Source: Cyanobium sp. M55B138 (GTDB taxonomy: Bacteria; Cyanobacteriota; Cyanobacteriia; PCC-6307; Cyanobiaceae). From it: a stretch of DNA of 10,218 nt. The notes beneath the pieces were generated by a model. That model was not told where the DNA came from. It was given only the letters and a program-made list of their open reading frames with translations, and made no database searches. Position numbers and translations under genes: made by a program. Numbering within the stretch: position 1 is the stretch's first letter; the number at the start of each line of letters is the position of its first letter. The DNA lies in assembly GCA_018400215.1 (NCBI GenBank), contig JAGYNF010000043.1, positions 1 to 10,218 of the forward strand. Direction: 5' to 3'. This document shows positions 1-7,359 of this stretch, one piece after another.

Positions 1-1
1 G

Positions 2-883
2 CTGCCCCAGCTGCTGGCCCACCAACCAGAGGGGCGGGCAGCCGAGGCCACGGCCCTGCTGGAATTGGGACTCCAGCACGAACAGCAGCACCAGGAGCTG
101 CTGTTGATGGATCTGCTGGATGGGTTCAGCCGCAACCCACTGCTGCCGGCCTACAGCACGGCCAGCGATGGCCCGGAAGCCCTGTTTCAGCAGCGGCTGG
201 GCGCCTCGAACCAGCCGCCGGGGCAGCCCCAGTGGCTGCCCTGGCCCGGGGGGCTGGTGGAGATCGGCCATGCCGAGGGCCAGACCCCGAGCTTCCACTT
301 CGACAACGAAGCGCCCCGCCATCGCCACTGGCTCGAGCCGTTTGTGCTGGCCGACCGGCTGGTGAGCAATGGCGACTTTGAGGCGTTCATCGCCGCTGGG
401 GGATACCGGCGGCCGGAGCTCTGGATGAGCGAGGGCTGGGCGGTGTGCCAACAAAGGGGCTGGCAGGCTCCGCGCTACTGGCACGACGAACAGGAATTCA
501 CCCTGGCGGGACTGCTGCCGCGGCCGGCGGCGGCGCCGGTGCGCCACCTGAGCTGGTTTGAGGCCGACGCCTACGCCCGCTGGGCCGGCGCCCGGCTGCC
601 GAGCGAGGCGGAATGGGAGCTGGCCGCACCCCAGCTGCCCCAGGCCCATGGCCTGCTGTGGCAATGGACCAGCAGCCCCTACCGCCCCTACCCCGGCTTT
701 CAGCCAGCGGCGGGGGCCGTGGGGGAATACAACGGCAAATTCATGACCTCCCAGTTCGTGTTACGAGGCAGCTGCGTGCTCACCCCAAACGGCCATGGCC
801 GCCACACCTATCGCAATTTCTTTCCCCCCGCCAGCCGCTGGATGGCAGCGGGATTGCGGCTCGCCCGCGACGGGCAGCGCTGA
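2..883 (+). CDS. egtB: Ergothioneine biosynthesis sulfoxide synthase EgtB, 5'-truncated by window edge
   Basis: This is a non-heme iron enzyme that joins hercynine to a cysteine-type thiol donor with O2, giving the sulfoxide intermediate of ergothioneine; it should act in the cytoplasm. The frame is open from base 2, so about 293 C-terminal residues are present and roughly 130 are missing relative to the usual 420-440. The HxxxHxE iron motif (HEQQHQE) sits at window residues 26-32, closing the DinB-like helical domain; the third iron-binding His lies outside the window. From about residue 85 a formylglycine-generating/sulfatase-modifying fold follows, with the typical LSWFEADAYARWAG and LPSEAEWE stretches near residues 183-205 and a closing YRNFFPP...RW...GLRLA segment. 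Its TGA shares one base with the ATG of egtD, so the two are co-translated. Whether it uses cysteine or gamma-glutamylcysteine cannot be told here; no egtA, egtC or egtE is visible. An OvoA-type relative is less likely given the egtD neighbour. Confidence 0.93.
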   Translation: MPQLLAHQPEGRAAEATALLELGLQHEQQHQELLLMDLLDGFSRNPLLPAYSTASDGPEALFQQRLGASNQPPGQPQWLPWPGGLVEIGHAEGQTPSFHFDNEAPRHRHWLEPFVLADRLVSNGDFEAFIAAGGYRRPELWMSEGWAVCQQRGWQAPRYWHDEQEFTLAGLLPRPAAAPVRHLSWFEADAYARWAGARLPSEAEWELAAPQLPQAHGLLWQWTSSPYRPYPGFQPAAGAVGEYNGKFMTSQFVLRGSCVLTPNGHGRHTYRNFFPPASRWMAAGLRLARDGQR

Positions 884-1914
884 TGGCACGCCCCTCCCCC
901 AACGCCACCGCCGCGCCCCGGCTGATCGACCTGCACCCAGCCCCAGCCGACCTGCGGGCCCTGGTGCTGCAGGGCATGGACCGCCAGCCCCGCCAGCTGC
1001 CGGCCTGGCTCCTCTACGACGCCGAGGGCTCCCGCCTGTTCGAGGCCATCTGTGACCAGCCGGAATACAGCCTCACCCGCACCGAAGTGGAGCTGTTGCA
1101 GACCCGGGGCACGGCCATCGCCACCGCCATCTCCAACGCCATCTCCGACACCACCGCCACAGCCCAGCGGCAGCCAGCGCCGGTGGTGCTGGAGTTCGGC
1201 GCCGGCAATGCCCGCAAGGCCAGTCCGCTGCTGGGCGCCCTAGCGCCCCCCGCCTATGTGGCCCTGGACATCAGCCGCAGCGCCCTCGAGGCGACCTGCA
1301 CCACCCTCCAGGCCGCCCACCCCGGCACCGACGTGTTGGGGGTGTGCTGCGACTACGGCGCCGCCCGCGGGCTGCCCCCCATCCCCGCCCTGGCCGGCCG
1401 GCGCCGGCTGGGCTTCTACCCGGGCAGCTCGATCGGCAATTTCGAACCTCACCAGGCCTGCGCCCTGCTGGGCCAGTTCCGGCGGCTGCTGGGGCCAACT
1501 GGTCTGCTGCTGATCGGCGTCGACCAACCCAAGGCGGTGGAGCGGCTGGAGGCGGCCTACAACGACCGGGCTGGCGTCTCCGCCGCCTTCGCCCGCAACC
1601 TGCTGGTGCGCCTCAACCGCGACCTGCAGGGCAACTTTGAACCGGAGGCCTTCGACTACCAGGCCCACTGGCAGGCGGACCACAGCCGCATCGCCATGGC
1701 CCTGGTGAGCCGTCAGAACCAGACCGTGCAACTGGCGGGCCGCCGCTGGGTCTTCCAGGCCGGGGAGGCGCTGATCACCGAATACAGCGTGAAGTACGAC
1801 CCCGCCGCCTTCCTGGCGCTGGCGAGGGCCGCGGGCTGGCGACCACTGCAGCGCTGGAGTGACGACCGCGGCGATCTGTCCTTGCATCTGCTGGCCCAGG
1901 CAGAATCGCCCTGA
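883..1914 (+). CDS. egtD: L-histidine N-alpha-methyltransferase EgtD
   Basis: EgtD transfers three methyl groups from S-adenosylmethionine to histidine, making hercynine, the substrate of EgtB. The chosen ATG overlaps the egtB stop (TGATG) and gives 343 residues, close to the family's roughly 320; an in-frame opening further upstream lies entirely inside egtB and is rejected. Visible family marks are LLYDAEGSRLFEAICDQPEY with TRTE at residues 43-67, the SAM-binding LEFGAGNARK at 103-112, an acidic LDIS at 128-131, GSSIGNFEP at 181-189, the DQPK...AYND stretch at 214-228, and the C-terminal ITEYSVKY segment at 298-305. The region at residues 78-89 is lengthened by a short tandem repeat (AIAT, AISN, AISD). 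There is no Shine-Dalgarno motif, consistent with translation coupled to egtB. Three SAH molecules are released per hercynine. Confidence 0.95.
   Translation: MARPSPNATAAPRLIDLHPAPADLRALVLQGMDRQPRQLPAWLLYDAEGSRLFEAICDQPEYSLTRTEVELLQTRGTAIATAISNAISDTTATAQRQPAPVVLEFGAGNARKASPLLGALAPPAYVALDISRSALEATCTTLQAAHPGTDVLGVCCDYGAARGLPPIPALAGRRRLGFYPGSSIGNFEPHQACALLGQFRRLLGPTGLLLIGVDQPKAVERLEAAYNDRAGVSAAFARNLLVRLNRDLQGNFEPEAFDYQAHWQADHSRIAMALVSRQNQTVQLAGRRWVFQAGEALITEYSVKYDPAAFLALARAAGWRPLQRWSDDRGDLSLHLLAQAESP
1114..1149 (+). repeat. Three in-frame 12-bp tandem units inside egtD
   Basis: Units GCCATCGCCACC, GCCATCTCCAAC and GCCATCTCCGAC lie back to back. The last two differ at one base, the first from the second at two. 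They encode AIAT-AISN-AISD in a presumed loop or helix extension between the N-terminal substrate region and the SAM-binding motif of EgtD. Being a multiple of three, copy-number change would keep the frame. Confidence 0.7.
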
Positions 1915-1933
1915 GCCCCGTGCGATTGCCACC

Positions 1934-2173
1934 ATGTCGAGGGAAGAGCAACGCCGCGCCATGCGGGAGCTGCGGGAGAGCCTGATCCAGCAGCTGGAAC
2001 AGCTCTATGCCGCCAACTTTGAGCAGATCACCCAACACAACTTGGGGGAAGGGGGGATCGCCCGGCTCACCCAACTGCTGCTGCGCTCGCGGGAGGCGGC
2101 CATCACCCCCCTGCAGGAGGAGATCGAAGCGCCCCTGATCACCCGCGCCCCTGGGCCAGCCAACCAGCCATGA
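1934..2173 (+). CDS. Small conserved protein of the ergothioneine operon (hercynine metabolism small protein-like)
   Basis: This 79-residue protein has no recognised domain. The start is the ATG 19 bases after the egtD stop; an upstream in-frame opening overlaps egtD and lacks family sense. The sequence begins with a charged amphipathic helix (SREEQRRAMRELRESLIQQLEQLY), followed by a segment with HNLGEGGIARLTQLLL near residues 35-51 and a short Pro-rich tail. It looks soluble and mostly helical, with no signal peptide or membrane segment. Its stop overlaps the next gene by four bases (ATGA). From memory, public annotation of picocyanobacteria labels such an egtD-linked gene 'hercynine metabolism small protein'; that label rests on gene neighbourhood, not on a known activity. 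A role as partner of EgtB/EgtD or of the next protein is inference. Confidence 0.8.
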   Translation: MSREEQRRAMRELRESLIQQLEQLYAANFEQITQHNLGEGGIARLTQLLLRSREAAITPLQEEIEAPLITRAPGPANQP

Positions 2174-2679
2174 GCAACGGCGCCGACTGGTTCAACCAGC
2201 TTGAACAGCAGCTGGAACAACAACTGGAGGCCTTTCTGCGCGCCAATCCAGCCCAGGAACAGCTCCTGCAGCAGCAGGAACAGCGCGAACGGCAGCAACG
2301 CCTGCGCCGCCGCCAGCTGGAGCTGCAAACCAGCGCCGAGCGAACGCGCGGCGAACTGCTGCAACTGGCCAGCGAGATCAACCAGTGGCAGGAGCGGGTG
2401 GAGCGGGCCCGCAAGGCCCGGGCCGAGGACCTGGCCCAACGGGCCGAGGCCCATCTGGCGGGGCTGATGGCCCGGGGCCGGGACCGCTGGCAGGCCCTGG
2501 GCCAGCTGGGCACGGACTACAGCCAGGTGGAACAGGAGCTCAACGCCCTCGCCAACCCGCCTGCCGCTGCTGCTGCAGCTCCAGACGAGACTCTCGACCA
2601 GGCCTGGTCGGCCTTTGAAGCCCGACAGGACTTCGAGCAACTGCGCCGGCGCCAGCAGTCGGGTGGCAGTGAGCGCTGA
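2170..2679 (+). CDS. Gln/Glu/Arg-rich helical protein of the ergothioneine operon (hercynine metabolism protein-like)
   Basis: This 169-residue protein is the last gene of the egt operon, starting at an ATG that overlaps the previous stop by four bases, a typical coupling arrangement. Residues 8-128 are almost unbroken predicted helix rich in Gln, Glu and Arg with heptad-like leucines (LEQQLEQQLEAFL at 11-23), suggesting a coiled coil. An Ala-rich hinge lies at 130-137, followed by a short conserved-looking tail, LDQAWSAFEARQDFEQLRRR, at 142-161. No membrane span, signal peptide or catalytic motif is evident. From memory, pipelines call relatives in picocyanobacteria 'hercynine metabolism protein' because of their link to egtD. 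A scaffold or regulatory function is inference; the PspA/IM30-like look of the helical part is only composition. Confidence 0.8.
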   Translation: MSNGADWFNQLEQQLEQQLEAFLRANPAQEQLLQQQEQRERQQRLRRRQLELQTSAERTRGELLQLASEINQWQERVERARKARAEDLAQRAEAHLAGLMARGRDRWQALGQLGTDYSQVEQELNALANPPAAAAAAPDETLDQAWSAFEARQDFEQLRRRQQSGGSER

Positions 2680-2703
2680 GCCAACCTGCGGGCCCAGGCC
2701 GCT

Positions 2704-2967
2704 TCAGACCTTGGGAGCCGGGGGCACCAGGCTCACCCCCTCGGGCGGCGGGGTGGGGTCGGGGTCGGCGATCAGCATGTGCTGGAGCACAATTTCCGGC
2801 CGTTCGCTATCCCGCCAACGGATGCGGTAGGCAGGCATCTTGGTGCCCCGGCTGGTGGTCTGCTCCACCGGTTCCATCACCCAGCCGCGGCGGGAGCGAC
2901 CCTGGGGGTTGCGCTTCACCACCGCATCGGCGTGTTGAAAGCGAAATCCGACGCGCTCGCCACTCAT
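2704..2967 (-). CDS. Small basic conserved hypothetical protein downstream of lysS
   Basis: An 87-residue protein I do not recognise. It starts at an ATG 60 bases after the lysS stop on the same strand and is probably carried on the lysS transcript. The N-terminal half is basic (VVKRNPQGRSRRGWV, residues 16-30); a central segment PAYRIRWRDSERPEIVLQHML near 45-65 reads like two or three beta strands, perhaps a small SH3/KOW-like barrel; the tail is Pro-rich (PDPTPPPEG). The spacing of charged and aromatic residues looks like a real conserved protein rather than a chance frame, and the opposite-strand frames are less protein-like. Its stop lies 24 bases from the convergent egt-operon end. A nucleic-acid-binding role is only a guess from the basic stretch. 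Two bases beyond a weak AGGGG upstream there is a 3-codon micro-frame (M-I-P-stop) whose TGA overlaps this start. Confidence 0.72.
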   Translation of the reverse strand: MSGERVGFRFQHADAVVKRNPQGRSRRGWVMEPVEQTTSRGTKMPAYRIRWRDSERPEIVLQHMLIADPDPTPPPEGVSLVPPAPKV

Positions 2968-3027
2968 GGAATCATGGCCCCTGCTGGGGGAGATTGCCTA
3001 CTGGTTTCATTATCCCATTGCGCCCTC

Positions 3028-4530
3028 TCAGTCCCCGCCTTGGTGCTCCGGACGCAGGAGTGGAAAGGCAATCACGTCGCGGATCGAGGGGCTGTCGGTG
3101 AGCAGCATCACCAGCCGGTCGATGCCGATCCCCAGCCCGCCGGTGGGGGGCATCCCCACCTCCAGGGCCTGCAGAAAGTCCTCATCCACCCCCTGGGCCT
3201 CCAGGTCACCGGCGGCCCGGCGCTCCTGCTGGGCCTCGAGCCGCTGCCGCTGATCCACCGGATCGATCAGCTCGCTGAAGGCGTTGGCCGTCTCCCGACC
3301 CACGATGAACAGCTCAAAGCGCTCCACCATGCCGGGCTTGCTGCGATGGGCCCGGGCCAGGGGTGAGTTCTCCACCGGATAGTCGATCACGAAGGTGGGC
3401 TGGATCAGATCCGCCTCCACCCGCTGCTCAAAGGCCTCCACCAACAGCCGGCCCACGGAATCGGCCAAGGAGGGCACCTCCAGCCCCTGGGCCGCCATCG
3501 CCGCCGCCGCCTCCTCGCGGCTGCCGAAGCTGTTGAAATCCAGGCCCGTGGCCTCCTGCACCAGCCCATGCATCGTGGCCCGGCGCCAGGGGGGAGCCAG
3601 ATCGATCGCGGTGCCCTGATAGCTGATCTGGGTGGTGCCGCACACCTGTTGGCACACGTGGGCAATCAACTGCTCCGTGAGATCCATCATGTCGGTGTAG
3701 TCGGCGTAGGCCTGGTAGATCTCCACCGAGGTGAACTCGGGGTTGTGGCGGGTGCTCACCCCCTCATTGCGGAAGATGCGGCCCAGCTCATACACCCGTT
3801 CAAAGCCCCCCACCACCAGCCGCTTGAGGTGCAGCTCGGTGGCGATGCGCAGGGTGAGGGGCAGGTCGAGGGCGTTGTGGTGGGTCTCGAACGGCCTGGC
3901 ATCGGCACCCCCCGGCTGGCTCTGCAGCACGGGCGTTTCGATCTCCAGGAAACCCCGGTCATCCAGCCAGCGGCGCATCGTGCTCACCGCCAGGGCCCGA
4001 CGGCGGAAGGTCTCGCGGGTGTGGGGCGAGACAATCAGATCGAGATGGCGCTGGCGGTAGCGCTTCTCCACATCGGCCAGGCCGTGCCATTTATCCGGCA
4101 GGGGCTGCAGGGATTTGCTGAGCATCTGCCAGCGCTGCACCTTCACCGACAACTCACCGCGGTCGGTGCGCCGCAGGGTGCCCTCCACGCCGATCAGGTC
4201 GCCGGCATCCACCAGGGTGGTGAGGTGGGCGAAGGCCTCGGCATCCTCCGGCATGGAGCCAGCCAGGGTGGCCTTCTCAATAAACAGCTGGATCGGGCCG
4301 CTCTCATCGGCCAGGGTGAAAAAGGCGAGCTTGCCCATCACCCGGCGGGTCATCACCCGGCCCGCCACCACCACGGCCAGGTTGCGTTCCTCACCGTTGG
4401 GCAGATCGGCATGGTCGGCCTGCAGCGCTGCGGTGCGATGGCTGGGCGCAAAGCGCAGGGCATAGGGGCCCTGGCCCAGCTTCGCCAGGGCCTTGCCCTT
4501 CTCCAGGCGGGTCTCGCGCAGCTCCGACAC
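3028..4530 (-). CDS. lysS: Lysyl-tRNA synthetase, class II
   Basis: LysS charges tRNA-Lys with lysine using ATP, in the cytoplasm as a dimer. The product is 500 residues, the usual size. An N-terminal OB-fold anticodon-binding domain covers about 50-140 ([21 protein letters not shown] near 53-73). The class II core follows: motif 1 around [26 protein letters not shown] (175-200), motif 2 [15 protein letters not shown] (253-267), and motif 3 [12 protein letters not shown] (465-476). The start chosen is a GTG giving [11 protein letters not shown], which matches the usual N-terminus; the frame is open a little further upstream but no better start or Shine-Dalgarno site is seen. It follows the response regulator by 57 bases and precedes the small 87-residue gene, suggesting one transcript. 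Confidence 0.97.
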   Translation of the reverse strand: MSELRETRLEKGKALAKLGQGPYALRFAPSHRTAALQADHADLPNGEERNLAVVVAGRVMTRRVMGKLAFFTLADESGPIQLFIEKATLAGSMPEDAEAFAHLTTLVDAGDLIGVEGTLRRTDRGELSVKVQRWQMLSKSLQPLPDKWHGLADVEKRYRQRHLDLIVSPHTRETFRRRALAVSTMRRWLDDRGFLEIETPVLQSQPGGADARPFETHHNALDLPLTLRIATELHLKRLVVGGFERVYELGRIFRNEGVSTRHNPEFTSVEIYQAYADYTDMMDLTEQLIAHVCQQVCGTTQISYQGTAIDLAPPWRRATMHGLVQEATGLDFNSFGSREEAAAAMAAQGLEVPSLADSVGRLLVEAFEQRVEADLIQPTFVIDYPVENSPLARAHRSKPGMVERFELFIVGRETANAFSELIDPVDQRQRLEAQQERRAAGDLEAQGVDEDFLQALEVGMPPTGGLGIGIDRLVMLLTDSPSIRDVIAFPLLRPEHQGGD

Positions 4531-4587
4531 GGCGACAGGGATCTCAGCAAGGGGCCATCCTGCAGGACAGCTGGCCCGGATGCCGCC

Positions 4588-5370
4588 TCAGCCGACGGCG
4601 CTGGCCATACCGGTGTCGCCCATGCGCTGGGAGGCGTAGCCAGTGCCGCGCACGGTGAGGATCAGCTCAGGGTTGCGGGGATCGGGCTCGAGCTTGCCCC
4701 GCAGACGGGCCACATACACGTCCACCACCCGCAGGTCAGCGGCCCGCCGGGGCGGATAGCCCCAGAGCTGCTCGAGAATTTCGGCGCGGGGCACCACCCG
4801 GCCAGGCTCGCGGAACAGCAGTTCCAGGAGGCTGAATTCGGTGTAGGTGAGGGCGATGCGCTCGCCATCGCGGGTCACCTGGCGGCGGTTGGTGTCGACC
4901 ACCAGATCACCCACCCGCAGCACCCCGGAGCCCGTCGGCAGCTCACGGGGCTCACTGGAGGCCGAACCCCGACCCACCCGCCGCAGGATGGTGGCGATGC
5001 GCGCTTCGAGCTCCTTGGGGCTGAAGGGCTTGGGAAGAAAGTCATCGGCGCCCAGATCCAGGCCGGAGACCCGCTCGGTGATCGCATCGAGGGCGGAGAG
5101 GAAGATGATCGGCACGCAGGATTCCGCCCGCAGCCGCCGGCACACTGCAAAACCGTCCAACTTGGGCAGCATCACATCGAGCACCACCAGGTCGGGCTGC
5201 TCCCTGTGGAAGAGGGCGAGGGCCTCCTCACCATCCTCGGCGCAGATCACCCGATAGCCGGCCAGCTGCAGGCGCATCACCAGAACCCGCCTCACCGCGG
5301 CTTCATCGTCCACCACCAAGAGTGTGGCCTTGGGATCGGCCGGCGGGGTCGACATGTCCGCAGAGGGCAT
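4588..5370 (-). CDS. OmpR/PhoB-family response regulator, RpaB (Ycf27)-like
   Basis: A two-component DNA-binding regulator of 260 residues. The receiver domain (about 16-132) has the acidic pair D21/D22, phosphoacceptor D65 in VVLDVMLPKLDGF, S92 in the Thr/Ser position and K114 in PKPFSPKELEARI. A winged-helix output domain (about 150-248) holds EFSLLELL, the recognition-helix region RRAADLRVVDVYVARLRGKLE and the closing ILTVRGTGY hairpin. The FSPKELEARI stretch and the DTNRRQV linker resemble RpaB/Ycf27 more than RpaA, but many positions that are nearly invariant in RpaB as I remember it differ (for example LSALDAITERVSGL for LTALGDVADRITGL, and RRAADLRV for ERHVDTRV), so it may be a paralogue. 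No histidine kinase is in the window. The start could also be the ATG five codons in (base 5355). The tail GDTGMASAVG extends beyond the usual end. Confidence 0.9.
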   Translation of the reverse strand: MPSADMSTPPADPKATLLVVDDEAAVRRVLVMRLQLAGYRVICAEDGEEALALFHREQPDLVVLDVMLPKLDGFAVCRRLRAESCVPIIFLSALDAITERVSGLDLGADDFLPKPFSPKELEARIATILRRVGRGSASSEPRELPTGSGVLRVGDLVVDTNRRQVTRDGERIALTYTEFSLLELLFREPGRVVPRAEILEQLWGYPPRRAADLRVVDVYVARLRGKLEPDPRNPELILTVRGTGYASQRMGDTGMASAVG

Positions 5371-5466
5371 GGGCGAGGGCTGGCAAGGTGAAGAATCGCA
5401 ACCTTACCCCTCAGATAGCCCCCAGGTCATCCCCACAAAGGGCCCACCAGCAGCCGATTTGGGCAG

Positions 5467-5494
5467 ATTTAAGCTTTTCTGCGGAAACAGACAA
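5467..5494 (-). promoter_or_regulatory. Candidate sigma-70-type promoter upstream of the response regulator-lysS group
   Basis: On the - strand TTGTCT (5494-5489; four of six matches to TTGACA) is followed after 16 bases by TTAAAT (5472-5467; four of six to TATAAT). It lies in the 163-base gap between the binding-protein stop and the regulator start, the AT-richest part of that gap, about 96 bases ahead of the ATG. The matches are imperfect, so this is only a plausible site. No clear RpaB-type HLR1 direct repeat is seen. Confidence 0.3.
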
Positions 5495-5533
5495 AAGGGG
5501 CGGCCACTGGTAGCGCCCACGCCACTGGCTGCC

Positions 5534-6853
5534 TCAGGGCCAGCGGGCCGCGGCATAGCGGTTCCACTCGCGCTCGGCCTGCTGCAGGGCCAAGTCGCTC
5601 TCGATCTGGCCCAGCATGGCCCGCTGCAGCTGGGTGTAGAGGATCGCCTGGAGGCGCTTTACCCCAGGGATGGCCGGCACCAGCACCTGGGCCCGCGCCA
5701 GGGTGCGGGCCGACAGCAACCGGGCCTGCTCCACCAGCTGGGCGGCCGGATCTGCCGCCTGCCCGCCCTCCAGGGCCTGCTCCAGCTGGCCGAGGGCCTC
5801 AACGGCCGAGGGCAGCACCCGCGCCTCCTGGGCAAAGGCCAGCTGGTTGGTGGCATTGGTGAGAAACAGCCCGAAACTCACCGCCTCGGCCGCCATGGTG
5901 CTCTGGCGGGGAACCACCAGATTCATCACCGCCACATTGGCCACGCCATCGGCGCCGGTGATTGGCGGGTAGGGAACCGTGCGGGCGGCGATTCCGGGGG
6001 CGTTGGTCTGCAGGTTGCGCAGAAAGTCGGGGCCGGTCGCCACCTGGGCCAACTCCCCGGACTGATAGAGCTCGATCGCACGGCGATAGCCCTGACTCAC
6101 CACCTCCCGGGGCAGCAGGCCCCGCCGGTAGAGCGCGCTCCAGAAGCCAAAGGCCCGGCGCCCGGCAGCGCTGTTGAACGCCGCCTGCCGCCGTCCATCC
6201 AGCAGCCGCACCCCCATCTGCACCAGGGTTTCCAGCAATTCGGCCGAGTCGTCGGGCACCACCGTCATGAACAGGGCGTAGCGGCCGGTGCGCTGCCGCA
6301 CGGCCTCGGCATAGGCGGGCAGCTCCTGCCAGCGCTGGGGCGGGGCGGCGTAGCCGGCCTGCTGCAGCAACTGGCGATTCACCATGTTGATGCGGGCCGT
6401 GAGATACCAGGGCAGGGCAAATTGGGCCCCCGCCTGGCTGCCCGCCTGCCAGATGGCGGGCAGGTAGGTGGCCGCGGCCTGGGCAGGCAGCACCGGGGTC
6501 AGGTCCAGGAGCCCCCCCTTGCTGGCCAGGTTGGCGGCGAAGGGGGGGTTGAGATTCACCAGATCGGGGGCGGTGCGCGCAAACACGGCCGCCAGCAGCT
6601 TGCGCTCCACCGAACTCCAGGGCACGTCGGTCCATCGCACCCGCACCCCCGGGTTGCGGGCCTCCCAGGCCGAAATCACGTCCACGAGATAGGCATTGAA
6701 ACGGGGGGCCAGGTCGAGGGTCCAAACGTTCAGCTCCCGGGTGCCAGCACCCCTGTCGGCACCGCCCCCACAGGCGGCCAGGGCCGCCGTTCCGCCCCCC
6801 AGGGCCATCAGCCGCAAGAGCTCCCGTCGGGACCACAGCCTTGAAGACGGCAT
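5534..6853 (-). CDS. Extracellular solute-binding lipoprotein (ABC sugar-type, family 1), with Tat-like signal
   Basis: A 439-residue periplasmic substrate-binding protein, probably for a sugar or sugar-like solute. The start is the ATG at 6853: the longer frame runs upstream into mreD, while this ATG has GAGGA ten bases ahead and yields a clean signal. Residues 8-13 read SRRELL, a twin-arginine-like motif, followed by a hydrophobic stretch and lipobox LAAC at 25-28, so it should be a lipid-anchored protein after cleavage before C28. The mature part follows the family 1 pattern: ELNVWTLD near the N-terminus, ISAWEARNPGVRVRW, a PDLVNLNPPFAANLASKG segment, LPWYLTARINMVNRQLLQQAG in the hinge region, and C-terminal helices. 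Its start lies five bases behind the mreD stop, so it is co-transcribed with mreBCD. No permease or ATPase genes are present here; a distant partner such as a glucosylglycerol-type transporter is possible but not shown. Confidence 0.9.
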   Translation of the reverse strand: MPSSRLWSRRELLRLMALGGGTAALAACGGGADRGAGTRELNVWTLDLAPRFNAYLVDVISAWEARNPGVRVRWTDVPWSSVERKLLAAVFARTAPDLVNLNPPFAANLASKGGLLDLTPVLPAQAAATYLPAIWQAGSQAGAQFALPWYLTARINMVNRQLLQQAGYAAPPQRWQELPAYAEAVRQRTGRYALFMTVVPDDSAELLETLVQMGVRLLDGRRQAAFNSAAGRRAFGFWSALYRRGLLPREVVSQGYRRAIELYQSGELAQVATGPDFLRNLQTNAPGIAARTVPYPPITGADGVANVAVMNLVVPRQSTMAAEAVSFGLFLTNATNQLAFAQEARVLPSAVEALGQLEQALEGGQAADPAAQLVEQARLLSARTLARAQVLVPAIPGVKRLQAILYTQLQRAMLGQIESDLALQQAEREWNRYAAARWP

Positions 6854-6858
6854 CGCGT

Positions 6859-7359
6859 TCAGGTCCTCAAACCAGGGACCAACTGCCGCCAGAGCAGCAG
6901 CTGCAGGGAACAGACCAACGGTGCCAGCAAACCCGTGAGCAGGGTCTGGGCCAGCAGGGTGTGCAGCCCAGCCCCATGGGTTTCGCCCCACCAGAGCTGC
7001 TGCAACCAGATCGCCCCCCCCTGCAGGGCCGCCCCCAGCAGGGCAAGCAGCCCCAGGTTGAAGCTGCGCTCAATGGGCGGGGACCTGCGGCCCAGCCGCC
7101 CCCACCACCAGCCCAGCAGGGTGAGCGCGGGGGCCTGGGTGATGAAGCCGGGATGCAGTCCATCAAGCAGCACCCCCAGGCCCAGACCTGCCACGGCCCC
7201 GGTCAGGGGGCCATCCACCAGGGCCCAGGGCAACAGCCACAACACGGCCCAGCAGGGGGGCACCCCGGCGAGCCGCAGCGGTGCCGGGGCGGCCAGCACC
7301 AGCAACGGCACCAGCAGGGCCGTGGCCAGGGTCCAGCGATGACGCACCAGGGAACTCAC
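6859..7359 (-). CDS. mreD: Rod shape-determining membrane protein MreD
   Basis: A 166-residue, strongly hydrophobic protein of the size expected for MreD, an inner-membrane member of the elongasome that works with MreC and MreB in lateral wall synthesis. About five hydrophobic segments are visible, roughly 9-28, 36-60, 76-86, 101-119 and 133-158. The middle segment has LPWALVDGPLTGAVAGLGLGVLLDGLHPG, a pattern like the conserved core of MreD (P-x-x-x-G...GxxxGLLxD). Sequence conservation in this family is low, so position after mreC carries much of the call. The start is a GTG that overlaps the mreC stop by four bases (GTGA). Confidence 0.88.
   Translation of the reverse strand: MSSLVRHRWTLATALLVPLLVLAAPAPLRLAGVPPCWAVLWLLPWALVDGPLTGAVAGLGLGVLLDGLHPGFITQAPALTLLGWWWGRLGRRSPPIERSFNLGLLALLGAALQGGAIWLQQLWWGETHGAGLHTLLAQTLLTGLLAPLVCSLQLLLWRQLVPGLRT
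6864..6868 (-). promoter_or_regulatory. Shine-Dalgarno site of the solute-binding protein
   Basis: GAGGA on the - strand, ten bases before the ATG at 6853 and inside the last codons of mreD. It decides the start: the upstream in-frame codons would need initiation within mreD and would bury the signal peptide. Confidence 0.6.

Noticed and set aside
2964..2975. Micro-frame ATG-ATT-CCA-TGA overlapping the start of the 87-residue gene (- strand)
   Set aside because: Three sense codons with no ribosome site; such overlaps arise easily by chance and nothing shows it is translated.
4558..4567. Perfect 10-bp palindrome TCCTGCAGGA between the response regulator and lysS
   Set aside because: Short, without flanking symmetry or a T-run, and contains a common restriction-type core; too weak to call a regulatory site.
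3568..5391. A 607-codon open frame on the + strand opposite lysS and the response regulator
   Set aside because: It is antisense to two clear genes, is rich in His/Gln/Gly/Leu as expected from the complement of GC-rich codons, shows no domain, and spans two unrelated genes and their gap.
5503..5528. Direct repeat GCCACTGG at 5503-5510 and 5521-5528 behind the solute-binding protein
   Set aside because: Eight bases, two copies only, and no match to a regulator site I know; could be chance. It also does not form a terminator stem.
5324..6844. A 506-codon open frame on the + strand opposite the solute-binding protein
   Set aside because: Same antisense composition (Gly, Gln, Leu, His) and no recognisable family; explained by codon bias of the real gene.
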